64,000 nt of DNA from F23-D06 sp963620035 (GCA_963620035.1 CAVEXN010000008.1:18346-82345), one strand, 5' to 3'; shown: positions 41,286 to 54,059, counted from the first letter of the stretch. The notes: a model not told the origin generated them from the sequence alone. Made by a program: numbers and translations.

Positions 41286-43442
41286 TTATTCGCAGTCACC
41301 TTTCAGGTAATGGTTGTGGAAATGAAGCAGTTTGTTCCAGAGGTGAACGCGCTCGAAGCCCATTACGTTATGGTCATGGGCTGTATAGGGGAAATACTCG
41401 ATCTCTATGCCGTCTTCCACGGCTTGGCGCATCAGTTCGAGGGTGTGCTGCCACACTACCGTATGGTCTTGGCAACCATGCATTACCAGCAGCGGACATC
41501 TCACATGCTTGATTTTAGGGATGATGTTAGCGTTGGTATAGCCCTCGGGGTTCTCTTGGGGCGTATCCATATAACGTTCGCCGTACATCACCTCGTACCA
41601 TTCCCAGTTTACCACCGGACCGCCACAACTGGCTGCCCTGAAAGCCTCGGGATGTGCCGTTATCAGCGACAGGGTCATAAAGCCGCCGTAGCTCCAGCCG
41701 TCGAGGCCGATGCGGAGCGTATCTACAAAAGGCAGCGTCTTCAGATAAGCCACGCCGCACATCTGATCCTCCACCTCCTTGACGCCAAGGTTGCGGTGGA
41801 TGCATTTTTCGAACTCGGCGCCGCGGTTCTGCGTGCCCCGGTTGTCAAGCGTGAAGACCACGAAGCCCTGCTGCGCCATATACTCCAGAAAGACACCGCC
41901 CGACATATAGCTGTTGGTCACCAGCTGTGAGTGGGGACCGCCATAGACGTATATCAGGCAAGGGTACTTCTTGTTTGAATCCATATTCGGCGGCGTTATG
42001 AGGCGGCACCACAGCGAGTCGCCATCGTTGTTGAGAATAGGGAAAATCTTGGTTTCGCCGAGCGCACAGTTGGCGTAAGGGCTTTTGCAAGTGAGTAACG
42101 TCTTTTGCGTCTTGCCTTGGCTGTTCATCAAGCTGATGACGCGAGGCGTATTGACATTGCTGAAATAGTCGATAAAATAACTCTTGTCGTCATTAAAAAC
42201 CGGATAATGTGTGCCGTCGGCAGCGGCAATCTTCATTATCTTGCCGTCCTTCATATTCACCTTGCACACATACTGATTTACCGGCTTCTCCATAGATGCC
42301 GAAAAATAGAGATAGGCTTCCTTGTCATCGAGGCCATAAACGTCTGCAATGTCAAAGCGGCCTCCGGTCACTTTCTTAATCAGATTGCCGTCCTTGTCAT
42401 ACATATAGAGATGTTTCCAGCCGTCGCGGTCGCTGAAATAGAGAAAGTTGCCGTTTTTCAGGAAGATGATGCGTCTTGACGGCTCCACATAGCGGGTGTC
42501 TTTCTCCTCAATCAGCATTTTCACCTTATCGCCGCTCTTCACGTCATAGCGAATCAGCCTTGACCGGTTCTGGGACCTGTTGAGGTGAGTGATATAGAGG
42601 TATTGTTCATCGGGCGAGAAAGTGACATTTGTGAGGAACTCACCGTCGTCCGCGTCAGTCTTGACATAGTGATAAACCGGGCGGTTCTGCTGCATCGACT
42701 TCACCACATCAAAGATTCCGACTTTAACCTGATGCGAAGTGCGGCCCGCCATCGGGTATTTCATCATCTCCACGGTAGCGATTGGCGTAGTCGTGTTCAC
42801 TAACGGATAATCTTCCACCATACTTTGATCCATACGATAAAAGGCGATATAATTGCCTTGGGGAGAGATGTACTGGCCCTCTTCAATGCCCCACTCGCTG
42901 CGATGAACAGCCTCGCCAAAAACGACGTCCTTGCCCGTATCGGGGCACATCAGCACCGGCTGGTATCCGTTGCGTTCGCTTTCCACAAACACGCCCTTGT
43001 CGTTCTTGATGACAAACAGTTTGTGCTTGATGGAGTAGTCAATCACGTCATCCATATCCACCTTGTCGAAACCATACGACGACAGCGTCTTGCCATCGTA
43101 AGATAAGACAGATTTGGTTATGGGGAAATAGAGCGTGTTGCGGTCAACCCAGCGGAAACCGTTGGGGTTGGCGATGCCTTGGTCTTTAAGTTTTCCGGAT
43201 GTAATGAAAACGCTCTCCTTTCCTGTCTGTGCATTCACCAGTTTGATGTCATTATTGTCATCAAGATAGGCGTAATTGCGCGTATCGGGTTGCCAACTGA
43301 GGTTTTTTATTCTGTCGAAACGGTATTTTCCGGCAAACACGCCTGTCAGGTCTATGGTATCCGTTTGGGCAAACGTTGTCACGACAGCAGAAAGGCACAT
43401 CATCAAAATCAGTGCCCGAACAGCAGTGAAGTATCTTCTCAT
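41286..43442 (-). CDS. Dipeptidyl peptidase IV (S9B family)
   Basis: Removes X-Pro dipeptides from N-termini of peptides outside the cytoplasm. The signal peptide ends near VVTTFAQ. The beta-propeller (about 40-470) is followed by the alpha/beta-hydrolase with catalytic Ser584 (GWSYGG), Asp659 (HGCQDHTV) and His691 (AHDHNV). Length 718 matches DPP IV of oral and gut Bacteroidales. It supports a peptide-based nutrition together with the M1 and S8 peptidases here. Confidence 0.93.
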   Translation of the reverse strand: MRRYFTAVRALILMMCLSAVVTTFAQTDTIDLTGVFAGKYRFDRIKNLSWQPDTRNYAYLDDNNDIKLVNAQTGKESVFITSGKLKDQGIANPNGFRWVDRNTLYFPITKSVLSYDGKTLSSYGFDKVDMDDVIDYSIKHKLFVIKNDKGVFVESERNGYQPVLMCPDTGKDVVFGEAVHRSEWGIEEGQYISPQGNYIAFYRMDQSMVEDYPLVNTTTPIATVEMMKYPMAGRTSHQVKVGIFDVVKSMQQNRPVYHYVKTDADDGEFLTNVTFSPDEQYLYITHLNRSQNRSRLIRYDVKSGDKVKMLIEEKDTRYVEPSRRIIFLKNGNFLYFSDRDGWKHLYMYDKDGNLIKKVTGGRFDIADVYGLDDKEAYLYFSASMEKPVNQYVCKVNMKDGKIMKIAAADGTHYPVFNDDKSYFIDYFSNVNTPRVISLMNSQGKTQKTLLTCKSPYANCALGETKIFPILNNDGDSLWCRLITPPNMDSNKKYPCLIYVYGGPHSQLVTNSYMSGGVFLEYMAQQGFVVFTLDNRGTQNRGAEFEKCIHRNLGVKEVEDQMCGVAYLKTLPFVDTLRIGLDGWSYGGFMTLSLITAHPEAFRAASCGGPVVNWEWYEVMYGERYMDTPQENPEGYTNANIIPKIKHVRCPLLVMHGCQDHTVVWQHTLELMRQAVEDGIEIEYFPYTAHDHNVMGFERVHLWNKLLHFHNHYLKGDCE

Positions 43443-43498
43443 TTTATAGCAATATTAGTTTCAACAACATATCCTCTCCAAATTCTCAGAAAGGGCGA

Positions 43499-43506
43499 CA
43501 AAAGTA
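43499..43506 (-). promoter_or_regulatory. -7 box for DPP IV-thpR
   Basis: TACTTTTG on the minus strand, about 57 bases before the DPP IV start. Confidence 0.55.
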
Positions 43507-43536
43507 CGATTTTCATCGTATTCGTCCCGGTCTCTC

Positions 43537-44058
43537 TTATTCTTTAGGTGTCAAAGGGGAGGCTTGTGTGTAAGTACGGGAAGCCAGTTCCTTGTCGAGC
43601 ATATAAAGCCCGTATCCATTCCCCTCTATCATCGTTAGTTTATCAATCATTGTACGGGCAGTCTCCTCTTCTTCCACCTGCTCGTCGATGAACCATTTCA
43701 GCATGCTTTGGGTTGCATAGTCTTGCTCCTGGGTTGCCAATGCGTAGATATTGTTAATCATAGCGGTCACTTTCTGCTCGTGTTCCAAGGTATGGCGGAA
43801 CATATCCTGTGCGTCTTTCCATTCTGTCGGCACGGCATCGATGGCTTTAAGCGCCACTCTGCCACCGCGTGAAACTACATAGTTGTAAAGGATTTTGGCA
43901 TGGTCCTGTTCTTCCTCGAACTGAACCTCGAACCAGTTTGCCATGCCTGGCCGGCCGGTTTCGTGACAATAGGCAGCCATCGAAAGATAAAGGTAGGCCG
44001 ACCACATTTCAGCATTGATTTGTGCATTGATTGCTTCTTCGATTTTCTTGTTGAACAT
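43537..44058 (-). CDS. Non-haem ferritin
   Basis: 173 residues forming the four-helix ferritin fold that oxidises and stores iron in 24-mers. Ligand-bearing segments are visible: INAEMWSAYLYLSMAAYCHE, FEEEQDHAKILYNYV and DEQVEEEETARTMIDKL. Probably FtnA-like and protective against oxidative stress in an anaerobe. It is monocistronic; no clear TAnnTTTG box was seen upstream. Confidence 0.95.
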   Translation of the reverse strand: MFNKKIEEAINAQINAEMWSAYLYLSMAAYCHETGRPGMANWFEVQFEEEQDHAKILYNYVVSRGGRVALKAIDAVPTEWKDAQDMFRHTLEHEQKVTAMINNIYALATQEQDYATQSMLKWFIDEQVEEEETARTMIDKLTMIEGNGYGLYMLDKELASRTYTQASPLTPKE

Positions 44059-44100
44059 AATTGATTGTTTTTAGGATTATAAAAATAATATGAATGCTAG

Positions 44101-44712
44101 TCATTTTAGAACAAAAACCGTGCCGTTTTCAGGTTTCAGAAAATGGCAGGCGGCGGCGCATATCGCCCATGCCGTGAGCCATCCGCCCAAAATGTCGGTA
44201 GGCCAATGCACGCCCAGGTACACGCGGGTATAGCTGAACAGCAGCACATAGGCTGCCAATCCTGCCATCAAGCGGCGGCGATGTTTGAAATAGAATGGGC
44301 TAAGGAAAAAATAAAGCATCATAGCGGTGGCGGCACTGTTGGCGGCATGCGACGAGACGAAGCCATACTTTCCGCCGCGGTAAAGAGAGCCGTCGGCGAA
44401 CTCATGGCAGTGCAGCCGGTCGCAGACTGCCGGGTCGTGGGTAGGGCGGAGCCGCTGCACAGCCGGCTTAATGACGCCTGACGAGACCGTGTCTGCCATA
44501 GCAATGACCAGGGCAATCGTGAGCAAAGATTTCCAGGCCATACGTCCATAGCAGCTGAAGAGCGTAACCGCAGCCATCACATAGAAGACAATCCACGTTC
44601 CGGTGCGGGTCAACATCCACATCAGGTTGTCGAGAAACGGCGTATGCGTACCGTTGATGCACAAAAGCAGCGCACCATCCATTTTCCGCAGCAGTTCCAA
44701 AAGCATCGTCAT
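44101..44712 (-). CDS. PAP2-family membrane phosphatase
   Basis: An integral membrane phosphatase (about 204 residues) of the PAP2/lipid phosphatase type: KPAVQRLRPTH, SSHAAN and RVYLGVHWPTDILGG are the C1-C3 motifs with catalytic His residues. It probably removes phosphate from undecaprenyl-PP or lipid A. The frame opens earlier (GTG at 44745), but the -7 box TACGTTTG (44735-44742) lies in those codons, so the ATG at 44712 or 44706 must be the start. Confidence 0.88.
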   Translation of the reverse strand: MTMLLELLRKMDGALLLCINGTHTPFLDNLMWMLTRTGTWIVFYVMAAVTLFSCYGRMAWKSLLTIALVIAMADTVSSGVIKPAVQRLRPTHDPAVCDRLHCHEFADGSLYRGGKYGFVSSHAANSAATAMMLYFFLSPFYFKHRRRLMAGLAAYVLLFSYTRVYLGVHWPTDILGGWLTAWAICAAACHFLKPENGTVFVLK

Positions 44713-44734
44713 GACAGCAGTTGAATTCAAGGTG

Positions 44735-44742
44735 CAAACGTA
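44735..44742 (-). promoter_or_regulatory. -7 box for the PAP2 gene
   Basis: TACGTTTG on the minus strand. It overlaps the upstream in-frame codons and so decides the start site. Confidence 0.6.
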
Positions 44743-44817
44743 CACAAAAAAACCGTTTGTCCCTTGTCACATGTCTTTCCTTTCAAAAGCATAATCTTAC
44801 GGCAATCATATTTTTTC

Positions 44818-44825
44818 TATTTTTG
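44818..44825 (+). promoter_or_regulatory. -7 box for gcvP
   Basis: TATTTTTG, 49 bases before the gcvP ATG. No glycine-riboswitch-like structure is seen in the short leader. Confidence 0.5.
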
Positions 44826-44874
44826 CGCTTGTGTATTTTGACATCAAATAATCAATAACTAATTTATAACCACT

Positions 44875-47727
<2,853 letters not shown>

Positions 47728-47746
47728 TTCGGACAGAAGCGAGCGT

Positions 47747-47763
47747 TATTTTTGCTACTTTTG
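47747..47763 (+). promoter_or_regulatory. Tandem -7 boxes for the small lipoprotein gene
   Basis: TATTTTTG (47747-47754) and TACTTTTG (47756-47763) lie side by side, about 50-60 bases before the ATG. Either could be used. Confidence 0.5.
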
Positions 47764-47812
47764 CCGCCAATTTTGATTAGCAAACATTGTTATAAACTAA
47801 AAACACAAAAAG

Positions 47813-48028
47813 ATGAAAAAAATCGTATGTATCGCAGCCGCATGTCTGTTGGTTGCCGGACTTTCCTCCTCTTGCAACAAAAAATGCACCTGCAAGACTT
47901 ATGCTGCCGGTGTAGTCGTCACGACAACGGAAAACGTTGAACTGGACAGAGACTCCTACAAGAAATGCAGCGACATGAACACCGTCACGATGATTCTTGA
48001 CAAAAAGACTGGCATTGAATGTTACTAA
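47813..48028 (+). CDS. Small lipoprotein
   Basis: 71 residues. The signal peptide ends in the lipobox LSSSC, so the mature protein begins CNKKCTCKTY at the membrane surface. The short mature part has five Cys including the lipid-bearing one. No known family. It has its own promoters and is closed by a strong terminator, so it is an independent expressed unit. Confidence 0.8.
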   Translation: MKKIVCIAAACLLVAGLSSSCNKKCTCKTYAAGVVVTTTENVELDRDSYKKCSDMNTVTMILDKKTGIECY

Positions 48029-48039
48029 GCAACACTGAA

Positions 48040-48074
48040 AAGAAGACATATCGCTGATATGTCTTCTTTTTTAT
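48040..48074 (+). terminator. Rho-independent terminator
   Basis: AAGAAGACATATC-GCT-GATATGTCTTCTT followed by a T-run, 12 bases after the lipoprotein stop. Confidence 0.92.
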
Positions 48075-48128
48075 TCCTTTATTCACAAAACATCAAAAAA
48101 AAGAAACACATAAAATCAAAACAACTAT

Positions 48129-49535
48129 ATGGGTGGTTTTTTCGGCGTAGCGTCACAAGGTCCCTGTGTTCAGGATCTGTTTTACGGCATAGATTATCAT
48201 TCACACCTCGGCACGAAGCGGGGTGGTATGGTAACCATTGAGCACAATGTTTTTCACCGTTCCATTCACAACATCGAGAACTCCTACTTCCGGACCAAGT
48301 TCGGCGACGACCTCGGCAAATTCAAAGGCAACACCGGCATCGGGGTCATCAGCGACACGGACGCGCAGCCTATCGTGGTAAACTCGCATCTCGGCAAATT
48401 CGCCATCGTCACGGTGGCCAAAATCAACAATATGGCAGAACTGGAACAAGACTGCCTGAGCAAGAACCAGCAGTTCACGGAGCTGAGTTCCGGCCACACC
48501 AACCCTACCGAACTCATCGCCCTGATGATCACCCAAGGAAAGGATTTTGTGGAAGGCATCCGCAATGTGTTCCGCAAAGTGAAAGGCTCCTGTTCGATGC
48601 TGATACTCACCAACGACGGCATCATTGCCGCCCGCGACTACTACGGGCGCACCCCCATCGTAATCGGGCGCAAGGAGGGCGCTATGGCTTTGGCTTTCGA
48701 CAGTCACAGCTTTTCCAACCTTGACTATGCCGTTGAGCGCTTTGTCGGGCCGGGAGAAATAGTGAAAGTGACCCCGGCGGGCTGCGAACAATGGCTTGCC
48801 CCGAACGAGAAGATGCAGATCTGCTCTTTCCTTTGGATTTACTATGGCTATCCGTCAGCCGAATATGAGGGCATAAACGTGGAAAACACCCGCTATCTGT
48901 ATGGTTATGAGATGGGTAAGGACGACGATGTCGAGGCCGATTTCGTCTCCGCCATCCCCGATTCGGGCATCGGCATGGCATTAGGCTACGCTATGGGCAA
49001 AAATATCCCTTACCGCAGGGCCATCATCAAATACACGCCCACCTGGTCGAGGAGCTTTATGCCCGTAAATCAGGAAACACGCGAGCATGTGGCCCGAATG
49101 AAATTGCTGCCCAACACCAAAGTGATGACCGGCCAGCGCATAGTATTCTGCGACGACTCCATCGTGCGCGGCACACAATTGCGCGACAACGTGAAGAAAC
49201 TGTATGGATATGGTGCCAAAGAGGTTCACATCCGCATCAGCTGCCCTCCGCTGTTGTACGGATGCCACTATCTCAACTTCTCCGCCTCTAAGACAGAAAT
49301 GGAATTGATAACCCGGAGAGTCGTCAAAGAACTGGAAGGCGACAGCACCAAAAACCTGCATCTCTATATGGATGAAAACACCAAACAGTATGCCAACCTT
49401 GTAGAAGCCATACGCAAACACCTCGGCGTTGACACCCTGAAGTTCAACACAATCGGCACTATCGCAAAAGCCATCGGGCTGCCCAAGGAACGCATCTGCA
49501 CGCACTGCTTCGACGGGTCTTCATTCGGAGAATAA
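48129..49535 (+). CDS. Amidophosphoribosyltransferase (PurF) homologue without the N-terminal cysteine
   Basis: 468 residues with the class II glutamine amidotransferase fold at the N-terminus and a C-terminal phosphoribosyltransferase domain with the PRPP loop RIVFCDDSIVRGTQL (about 338-350). The chain begins MGGFFGVAS where active PurF has MCG: the nucleophilic Cys2 that splits glutamine is Gly. It therefore cannot use glutamine in the usual way; an ammonia-dependent or divergent PRPP-transferase role is possible. The start is clear, with no upstream in-frame alternative bearing a Cys. Confidence 0.85.
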   Translation: MGGFFGVASQGPCVQDLFYGIDYHSHLGTKRGGMVTIEHNVFHRSIHNIENSYFRTKFGDDLGKFKGNTGIGVISDTDAQPIVVNSHLGKFAIVTVAKINNMAELEQDCLSKNQQFTELSSGHTNPTELIALMITQGKDFVEGIRNVFRKVKGSCSMLILTNDGIIAARDYYGRTPIVIGRKEGAMALAFDSHSFSNLDYAVERFVGPGEIVKVTPAGCEQWLAPNEKMQICSFLWIYYGYPSAEYEGINVENTRYLYGYEMGKDDDVEADFVSAIPDSGIGMALGYAMGKNIPYRRAIIKYTPTWSRSFMPVNQETREHVARMKLLPNTKVMTGQRIVFCDDSIVRGTQLRDNVKKLYGYGAKEVHIRISCPPLLYGCHYLNFSASKTEMELITRRVVKELEGDSTKNLHLYMDENTKQYANLVEAIRKHLGVDTLKFNTIGTIAKAIGLPKERICTHCFDGSSFGE

Positions 49536-49583
49536 ACACACTACTGGAACGGCGAAAGACAACAGGCAAAACTTTCATCTACT

Positions 49584-50276
49584 ATGCAAAAGGTATCGGG
49601 AAACCCTTCAAAAAACCGAGCATTGCCACCACTGGCCATCATTACCGGACTGATCATCACGGGATACCTTACCGCCAATGTCATGGCGGTAAAACTGATT
49701 GAAATCTTCGGAATCACCATCTTTGATGCGGGAACCATCATCTTTCCGCTCACCTATTTTTTAGGCGATATACTGACTGAGATTTGGGGATTCCAGACCG
49801 CGAAACGTGTAATTTGGCTCACCTTTATCTGCGAAATCATCTTCACCCTGTTTGTATGGGTCGGCGTCTGGCTTCCCTACCCGCAAGAAACGGTGACTCA
49901 GGCGGAAGCTTACCGCCAAGTGTTCTCCTTTGTGCCGCGCATCACCGCCGCATCGCTGCTTGCTTTTCTCTGCGGCGAACTCACCAATGCCTGGACTATG
50001 GTGAAAATAAAAGAATGGACCAAGGGCAAACACCTCTGGGTTCGGACTGTCGGCTCATCTCTTTTCGGCTACATCATCGACACAACAATCTTCGTGTGCA
50101 TCGCTTTCACCGGCACTGTCCCAACTCGAGACATACTATCGATGATCGGCATCCAAATTGTTGTGAAACTGATGATTGAAACGGTGGCGGCGACACCACT
50201 TGCCTATATCCTCATCGGACGACTGAAAAAAAACCTCGGGCAAGACGGGGCGGCCTATCGACATCCTGAAGCTTGA
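49584..50276 (+). CDS. Queuosine-precursor transporter (VUT/YhhQ family)
   Basis: 230 residues with about six membrane helices and the family signature YLTANVMAVKLIEIFG ... DAGTIIFPLTYFLGDILTEIWGF. Members import queuine or preQ bases used to modify tRNA at position 34. It starts 49 bases after the PurF-like gene on the same strand. Confidence 0.9.
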   Translation: MQKVSGNPSKNRALPPLAIITGLIITGYLTANVMAVKLIEIFGITIFDAGTIIFPLTYFLGDILTEIWGFQTAKRVIWLTFICEIIFTLFVWVGVWLPYPQETVTQAEAYRQVFSFVPRITAASLLAFLCGELTNAWTMVKIKEWTKGKHLWVRTVGSSLFGYIIDTTIFVCIAFTGTVPTRDILSMIGIQIVVKLMIETVAATPLAYILIGRLKKNLGQDGAAYRHPEA

Positions 50277-50338
50277 CTGCAACATTATTCCTCAACAAAG
50301 ACCCGAAAGTACCATTAGTTTTGTAAACGGAAATAGTG

Positions 50339-50346
50339 TACTTTTG
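50339..50346 (+). promoter_or_regulatory. -7 box for dprA
   Basis: TACTTTTG, 28 bases before the dprA ATG, with a TTG run upstream at about 50321. Confidence 0.5.
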
Positions 50347-50373
50347 CATCACCATTCAAAACAAAAGTGATGT

Positions 50374-51474
50374 ATGTATTCTGAAAAATTCTACCGTCTT
50401 GCCCTGCGTTATGTGAAAGGCTTCGGGCAAGCATCCATCAAGAAGATGTTGGCCATGTCTGGTTCGGCCACCAATCTGTTTACACAACCCGAATTGTGGC
50501 TCGCCTATACGGGGAAGAGACGAAAGAAGATTCCGCTTCCGTGCATAGACGGAGCCATCCAGTCACAAGTCGAACAGGAAATGAAAAGGATAGAGGAGCA
50601 TAAAGTGCAGATGTGCTTCTATACGGATCACAACTATCCCTTCAGGCTGAAAAACTGTCCTGATGCGCCGGTCTCGTTCTTTTACAAAGGAAACGGTGAT
50701 TTCAATATGCAGCGAAGCATTGCATTGGTAGGCACGCGCGATGCCTCGGCTTACGGGCGGCAATGCGTGCGTAGATTGCTGAACGAGTTGCAAGACAGCG
50801 GCATAGTCACAATCAGCGGCTTGGCATACGGCATTGACACAGAGGCACACGAACGTTCGTTAGAGTACGGGCTCCGCACCATTGCCGTGATGGGTTCCGG
50901 CCTTGGCACAATATACCCAAACTCCAACAGACCCTTGGCGCACCGCATTCTGGACAGCGGCGGCACCCTTGTCAGCGAGTTCGACTTCCGGACACCGCCC
51001 GACAAGCTCAATTTCCCTAAACGAAACCGCATCATTGCGGGCACGGCTGATGCTACGGTGGTGGTGGAGAGCGGGAAAAGCGGCGGAAGCATCATCACCG
51101 CACATATCGCCCACTCCTACAACCGCGATGTGTTCGCTGTGCCCGGACACATCACAAGCCTCAAAAGCGAGGGCTGCCACGAACTCATATACAAGAACAT
51201 TGCAGCCATACTCACAAACGGCAACCAACTGCTGGAGATGATGAACTGGAAGAACGCCGAAAAACTCATCCAGACCTCGCTGTTCATAGAACTTGACGAA
51301 CCGGAACAGCAGATATTCGACCTTGTCCGCAATGCCGGGGCCATCTCTATAGACCGTCTTTCGGAAAGCCTGCCTCAACATAAGCCCTCCACCCTGGCCG
51401 GACTGTTGTTAGGGCTTGAACTAAAAGGGGTAATATCGTGCTTGCCGGGAAAGAACTATGCCCCTACCAGATAA
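50374..51474 (+). CDS. dprA: DNA-processing protein DprA
   Basis: Loads RecA on incoming single-stranded DNA during natural transformation. The Rossmann-like core shows ALVGTRDASAYG, ISGLAYGIDTEAH, MGSGLGTIYPNSNRPLA, FPKRNRIIAG and SGKSGGSIITAHIA. A C-terminal winged-helix domain (about 300-366) follows. Length 366 is normal. It converges with the outer-membrane gene at 51495 across a 20-base gap. Confidence 0.95.
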   Translation: MYSEKFYRLALRYVKGFGQASIKKMLAMSGSATNLFTQPELWLAYTGKRRKKIPLPCIDGAIQSQVEQEMKRIEEHKVQMCFYTDHNYPFRLKNCPDAPVSFFYKGNGDFNMQRSIALVGTRDASAYGRQCVRRLLNELQDSGIVTISGLAYGIDTEAHERSLEYGLRTIAVMGSGLGTIYPNSNRPLAHRILDSGGTLVSEFDFRTPPDKLNFPKRNRIIAGTADATVVVESGKSGGSIITAHIAHSYNRDVFAVPGHITSLKSEGCHELIYKNIAAILTNGNQLLEMMNWKNAEKLIQTSLFIELDEPEQQIFDLVRNAGAISIDRLSESLPQHKPSTLAGLLLGLELKGVISCLPGKNYAPTR

Positions 51475-51494
51475 TTCTCAACTCTTCATTGGCA

Positions 51495-53936
51495 TCAGTC
51501 GTCGTCACCCTGACCTTTCGAGGACTTGGACTCCAACTCCAACTTGCCGAACCTGAACGTGACGCCGGCACTGATGCTTCGAGTGTTGTATTTCAACGTA
51601 CTACTGCTGGAGTAATACGGATTTGTGCTGGCAGTGATACTCTTGTCCCAGTTGAAAATGTCGTTGGCATTAAGATGCACGGAAATGCGGCGTTTCAAGA
51701 AGTCGGCACGCAAACCGGCATCAATTGAAAACCCGGGGCGGCTTTCCGTAAACATCGTCACGCGCTTTGACTTATAGTTGGCGGAGACATTCACCTCGAA
51801 CACTTTCCAACATTTTGCCCAGCAGTTCAGACGAAAACTGTATCCGAGATTGGAAACCCTCTGCACATCCTCCGTATTACGGAACGTGAACATAGAACGA
51901 TAATAGAAAACGTTGGTGTAAAAACGGATATTAAGGTACGACTGAAGGCGGTAAGTAACATTGATATCTGCTCCGACACGATAAGAGCGACCAATATTGA
52001 CAGGCTTGCTGTATGTTACAAAACGTCCAAAATAATCATTGTACGCCACATCGGTAAGCGTGTTGCGCTCGTTGACATTGTATTTCCAATAACCGTTAAT
52101 ACCAAGGAACCCGAACTTGGGGAAAAACTTTGTCCATCCCGCCTCAACAGAGTGCGTAAACATGGACCTCAGGCCGGGATTGCCAACAGAAAAGCCGTCT
52201 TCCCCATAGCGGATAAATGAGGACAACTGCGACATCGGCGGTATCGAAACGCGCCGGGTGTAACTCAACTTGAAGTTGTGCATATTATCTGTTCGGTAGG
52301 TCAAATGCAACGATGGATAAAAAGACAAATCACTTTTATGCGAATCGTAGCCAGTCGCATTGAAAATACCGAAATCCCGGTTTGAATACTCGAGGCGCAT
52401 TCCGCCTTTGGCAGTAAAATTGCCAAAACTATGTTCAATTGTCGTATAGAGTTCACCATCCCATTGCGAACCGGCAGCATCATAAAGGCGCAAGGAATCG
52501 AGTTGGTATATATCAGTAAACCGTTCCAGGGTGTCCGTTTGCTGATAATCGGTTGTTCTGTCGTAACCGCAGATAAGGCCAATCATTATCGTGCCGTTCT
52601 CATGATACGGAATTGTATAGTCGGCACTCAACCCAACGCTGTAACTTCCTGAGTTTGAAATACAGTTTCGTTTTTTGTCCAAATAATCCTGCAGCACATA
52701 ATCGCGGTTGTACTGCAATTTGCTGTTATTGTTCCACTCCGAAAAAGACAAGTCGAAACCTATCGCATGGCGGTCGTCATTATGAAAAACGTGTTGATAC
52801 CATAATCCGCCGTAACCATTGAACGAAAAGAACTTTTGCGAGGTTTCCTCATTGTATTCAAATGTGCCGGGCGACAACAATTCCGTGCGTTTTTCCCAAG
52901 TTGATCCTGTGTCCCGGTTGAGCGTTGGCCTGAAGCCCATCCACCATCCGATATAATTCATCGAGTCTATATCGTAAGTTCCGTTGCTGTAAAAGCCACC
53001 TGAATACTTGCGGTTGCGCAATTTTCTGTTCCCTTCTGTCACAGAGGCAGTATCCCGCTCATTGTTCAATTTGCTGTTGATATAATCTTCAGTACTTTTG
53101 CGAACTGAAAAGTTACCGTCCAAATAGAAATTCACCGATAATTTATCATTAGAATAAACATAAGAAAGCCAAGGTGATACATTGGGGCGAGTAGATCCCC
53201 GGAGTCCGAAACTGATGAAACTGTTTTGGATAATCCGCCCAGTGGTGACCACATTGATAATGCCGCCTGTGCCCTTGGCGCTGTAACGCGCCGAAGGGTT
53301 CGTGATGACTTCTATGCGCTCAATGGTGTTTGCCGGCATCTGCCGTATGAAGTCTTTCAATCCGTCGGGATTCATCTTGGAGGGTTTGTTGTTAATCCTG
53401 ATTTCCACGTTGGAAACACCTCGCAACGTGATATTTCCATCCACATCAACCTCCACTCCCGGAGCATTCTGCAAGGCGTCTGAAGCCGTGCCGTCCTGTA
53501 TCGTAGGGTCTTCCGACACATTATACAATGTTTTCTCGCCCTCCATCAGATAAACAGGCTTTTGTGTCACAATGTTCACCTCCTCCAGCGTTGTGTTCTG
53601 TTTTTTCACCGCAATTGTCCCGAGGTTCATGTTCTTACGCTTCCCGTCGATAACGACGACCTGCCGCTTCATGTCGTAGCCCAACAGAAAAGCGTTAAGT
53701 TCATATTCTCCGGGGAGCACCTCTTTGAACGAAAACGCGCCCGCCTCATCGGTAAAAGTGTTGGCTTTCAGCACTGGCACAGAATCAGTTGTGTAGAGCC
53801 CCACCCTTACGTATTGTAATTTGGCGCCGCTGGCGCTGTCCTCCACTACTCCTTGAACGGAAACGACGTTCTGTGCAGAGACCTGAAAAAAAGGCAGACA
53901 GAAAAGGAAAACAGCGAAAAACCGGCAGAATAACAT
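51495..53936 (-). CDS. Outer-membrane beta-barrel family protein, paralogue of 8266-10746
   Basis: 813 residues with a signal peptide ending near FQVSAQ, a CarboxypepD_reg-like domain (about 27-110), plug-like NAPGVEVDVDGNITLRG and ERIEVITNPSARYSAKGTGG, and a C-terminal barrel. Nearly every block aligns with the gene at 8.3 kb, including SLHLTYRT and NVFYYRSMF, so they are true paralogues. The locus lacks a SusD-type partner. Substrate unknown. Confidence 0.9.
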   Translation of the reverse strand: MLFCRFFAVFLFCLPFFQVSAQNVVSVQGVVEDSASGAKLQYVRVGLYTTDSVPVLKANTFTDEAGAFSFKEVLPGEYELNAFLLGYDMKRQVVVIDGKRKNMNLGTIAVKKQNTTLEEVNIVTQKPVYLMEGEKTLYNVSEDPTIQDGTASDALQNAPGVEVDVDGNITLRGVSNVEIRINNKPSKMNPDGLKDFIRQMPANTIERIEVITNPSARYSAKGTGGIINVVTTGRIIQNSFISFGLRGSTRPNVSPWLSYVYSNDKLSVNFYLDGNFSVRKSTEDYINSKLNNERDTASVTEGNRKLRNRKYSGGFYSNGTYDIDSMNYIGWWMGFRPTLNRDTGSTWEKRTELLSPGTFEYNEETSQKFFSFNGYGGLWYQHVFHNDDRHAIGFDLSFSEWNNNSKLQYNRDYVLQDYLDKKRNCISNSGSYSVGLSADYTIPYHENGTIMIGLICGYDRTTDYQQTDTLERFTDIYQLDSLRLYDAAGSQWDGELYTTIEHSFGNFTAKGGMRLEYSNRDFGIFNATGYDSHKSDLSFYPSLHLTYRTDNMHNFKLSYTRRVSIPPMSQLSSFIRYGEDGFSVGNPGLRSMFTHSVEAGWTKFFPKFGFLGINGYWKYNVNERNTLTDVAYNDYFGRFVTYSKPVNIGRSYRVGADINVTYRLQSYLNIRFYTNVFYYRSMFTFRNTEDVQRVSNLGYSFRLNCWAKCWKVFEVNVSANYKSKRVTMFTESRPGFSIDAGLRADFLKRRISVHLNANDIFNWDKSITASTNPYYSSSSTLKYNTRSISAGVTFRFGKLELESKSSKGQGDDD

Positions 53937-54059
53937 TGGATTTTACTTTTCCAAGATTTTGTACTGCAAAAGCGCACTCATCCTCCTTGTCAGTTCCTGC
54001 AAGCAACTTTGCAAAGAATTCATAATACTATCGTGTTGGATTAAACAACGGACGTCCCA

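Noticed and set aside
44713..44745. GTG start of the PAP2 gene at 44745
   Set aside because: The -7 box TACGTTTG lies inside these codons, so the mRNA starts after them.
44826..44874. Glycine riboswitch before gcvP
   Set aside because: The leader is under 50 bases and has no paired aptamer-like helices.
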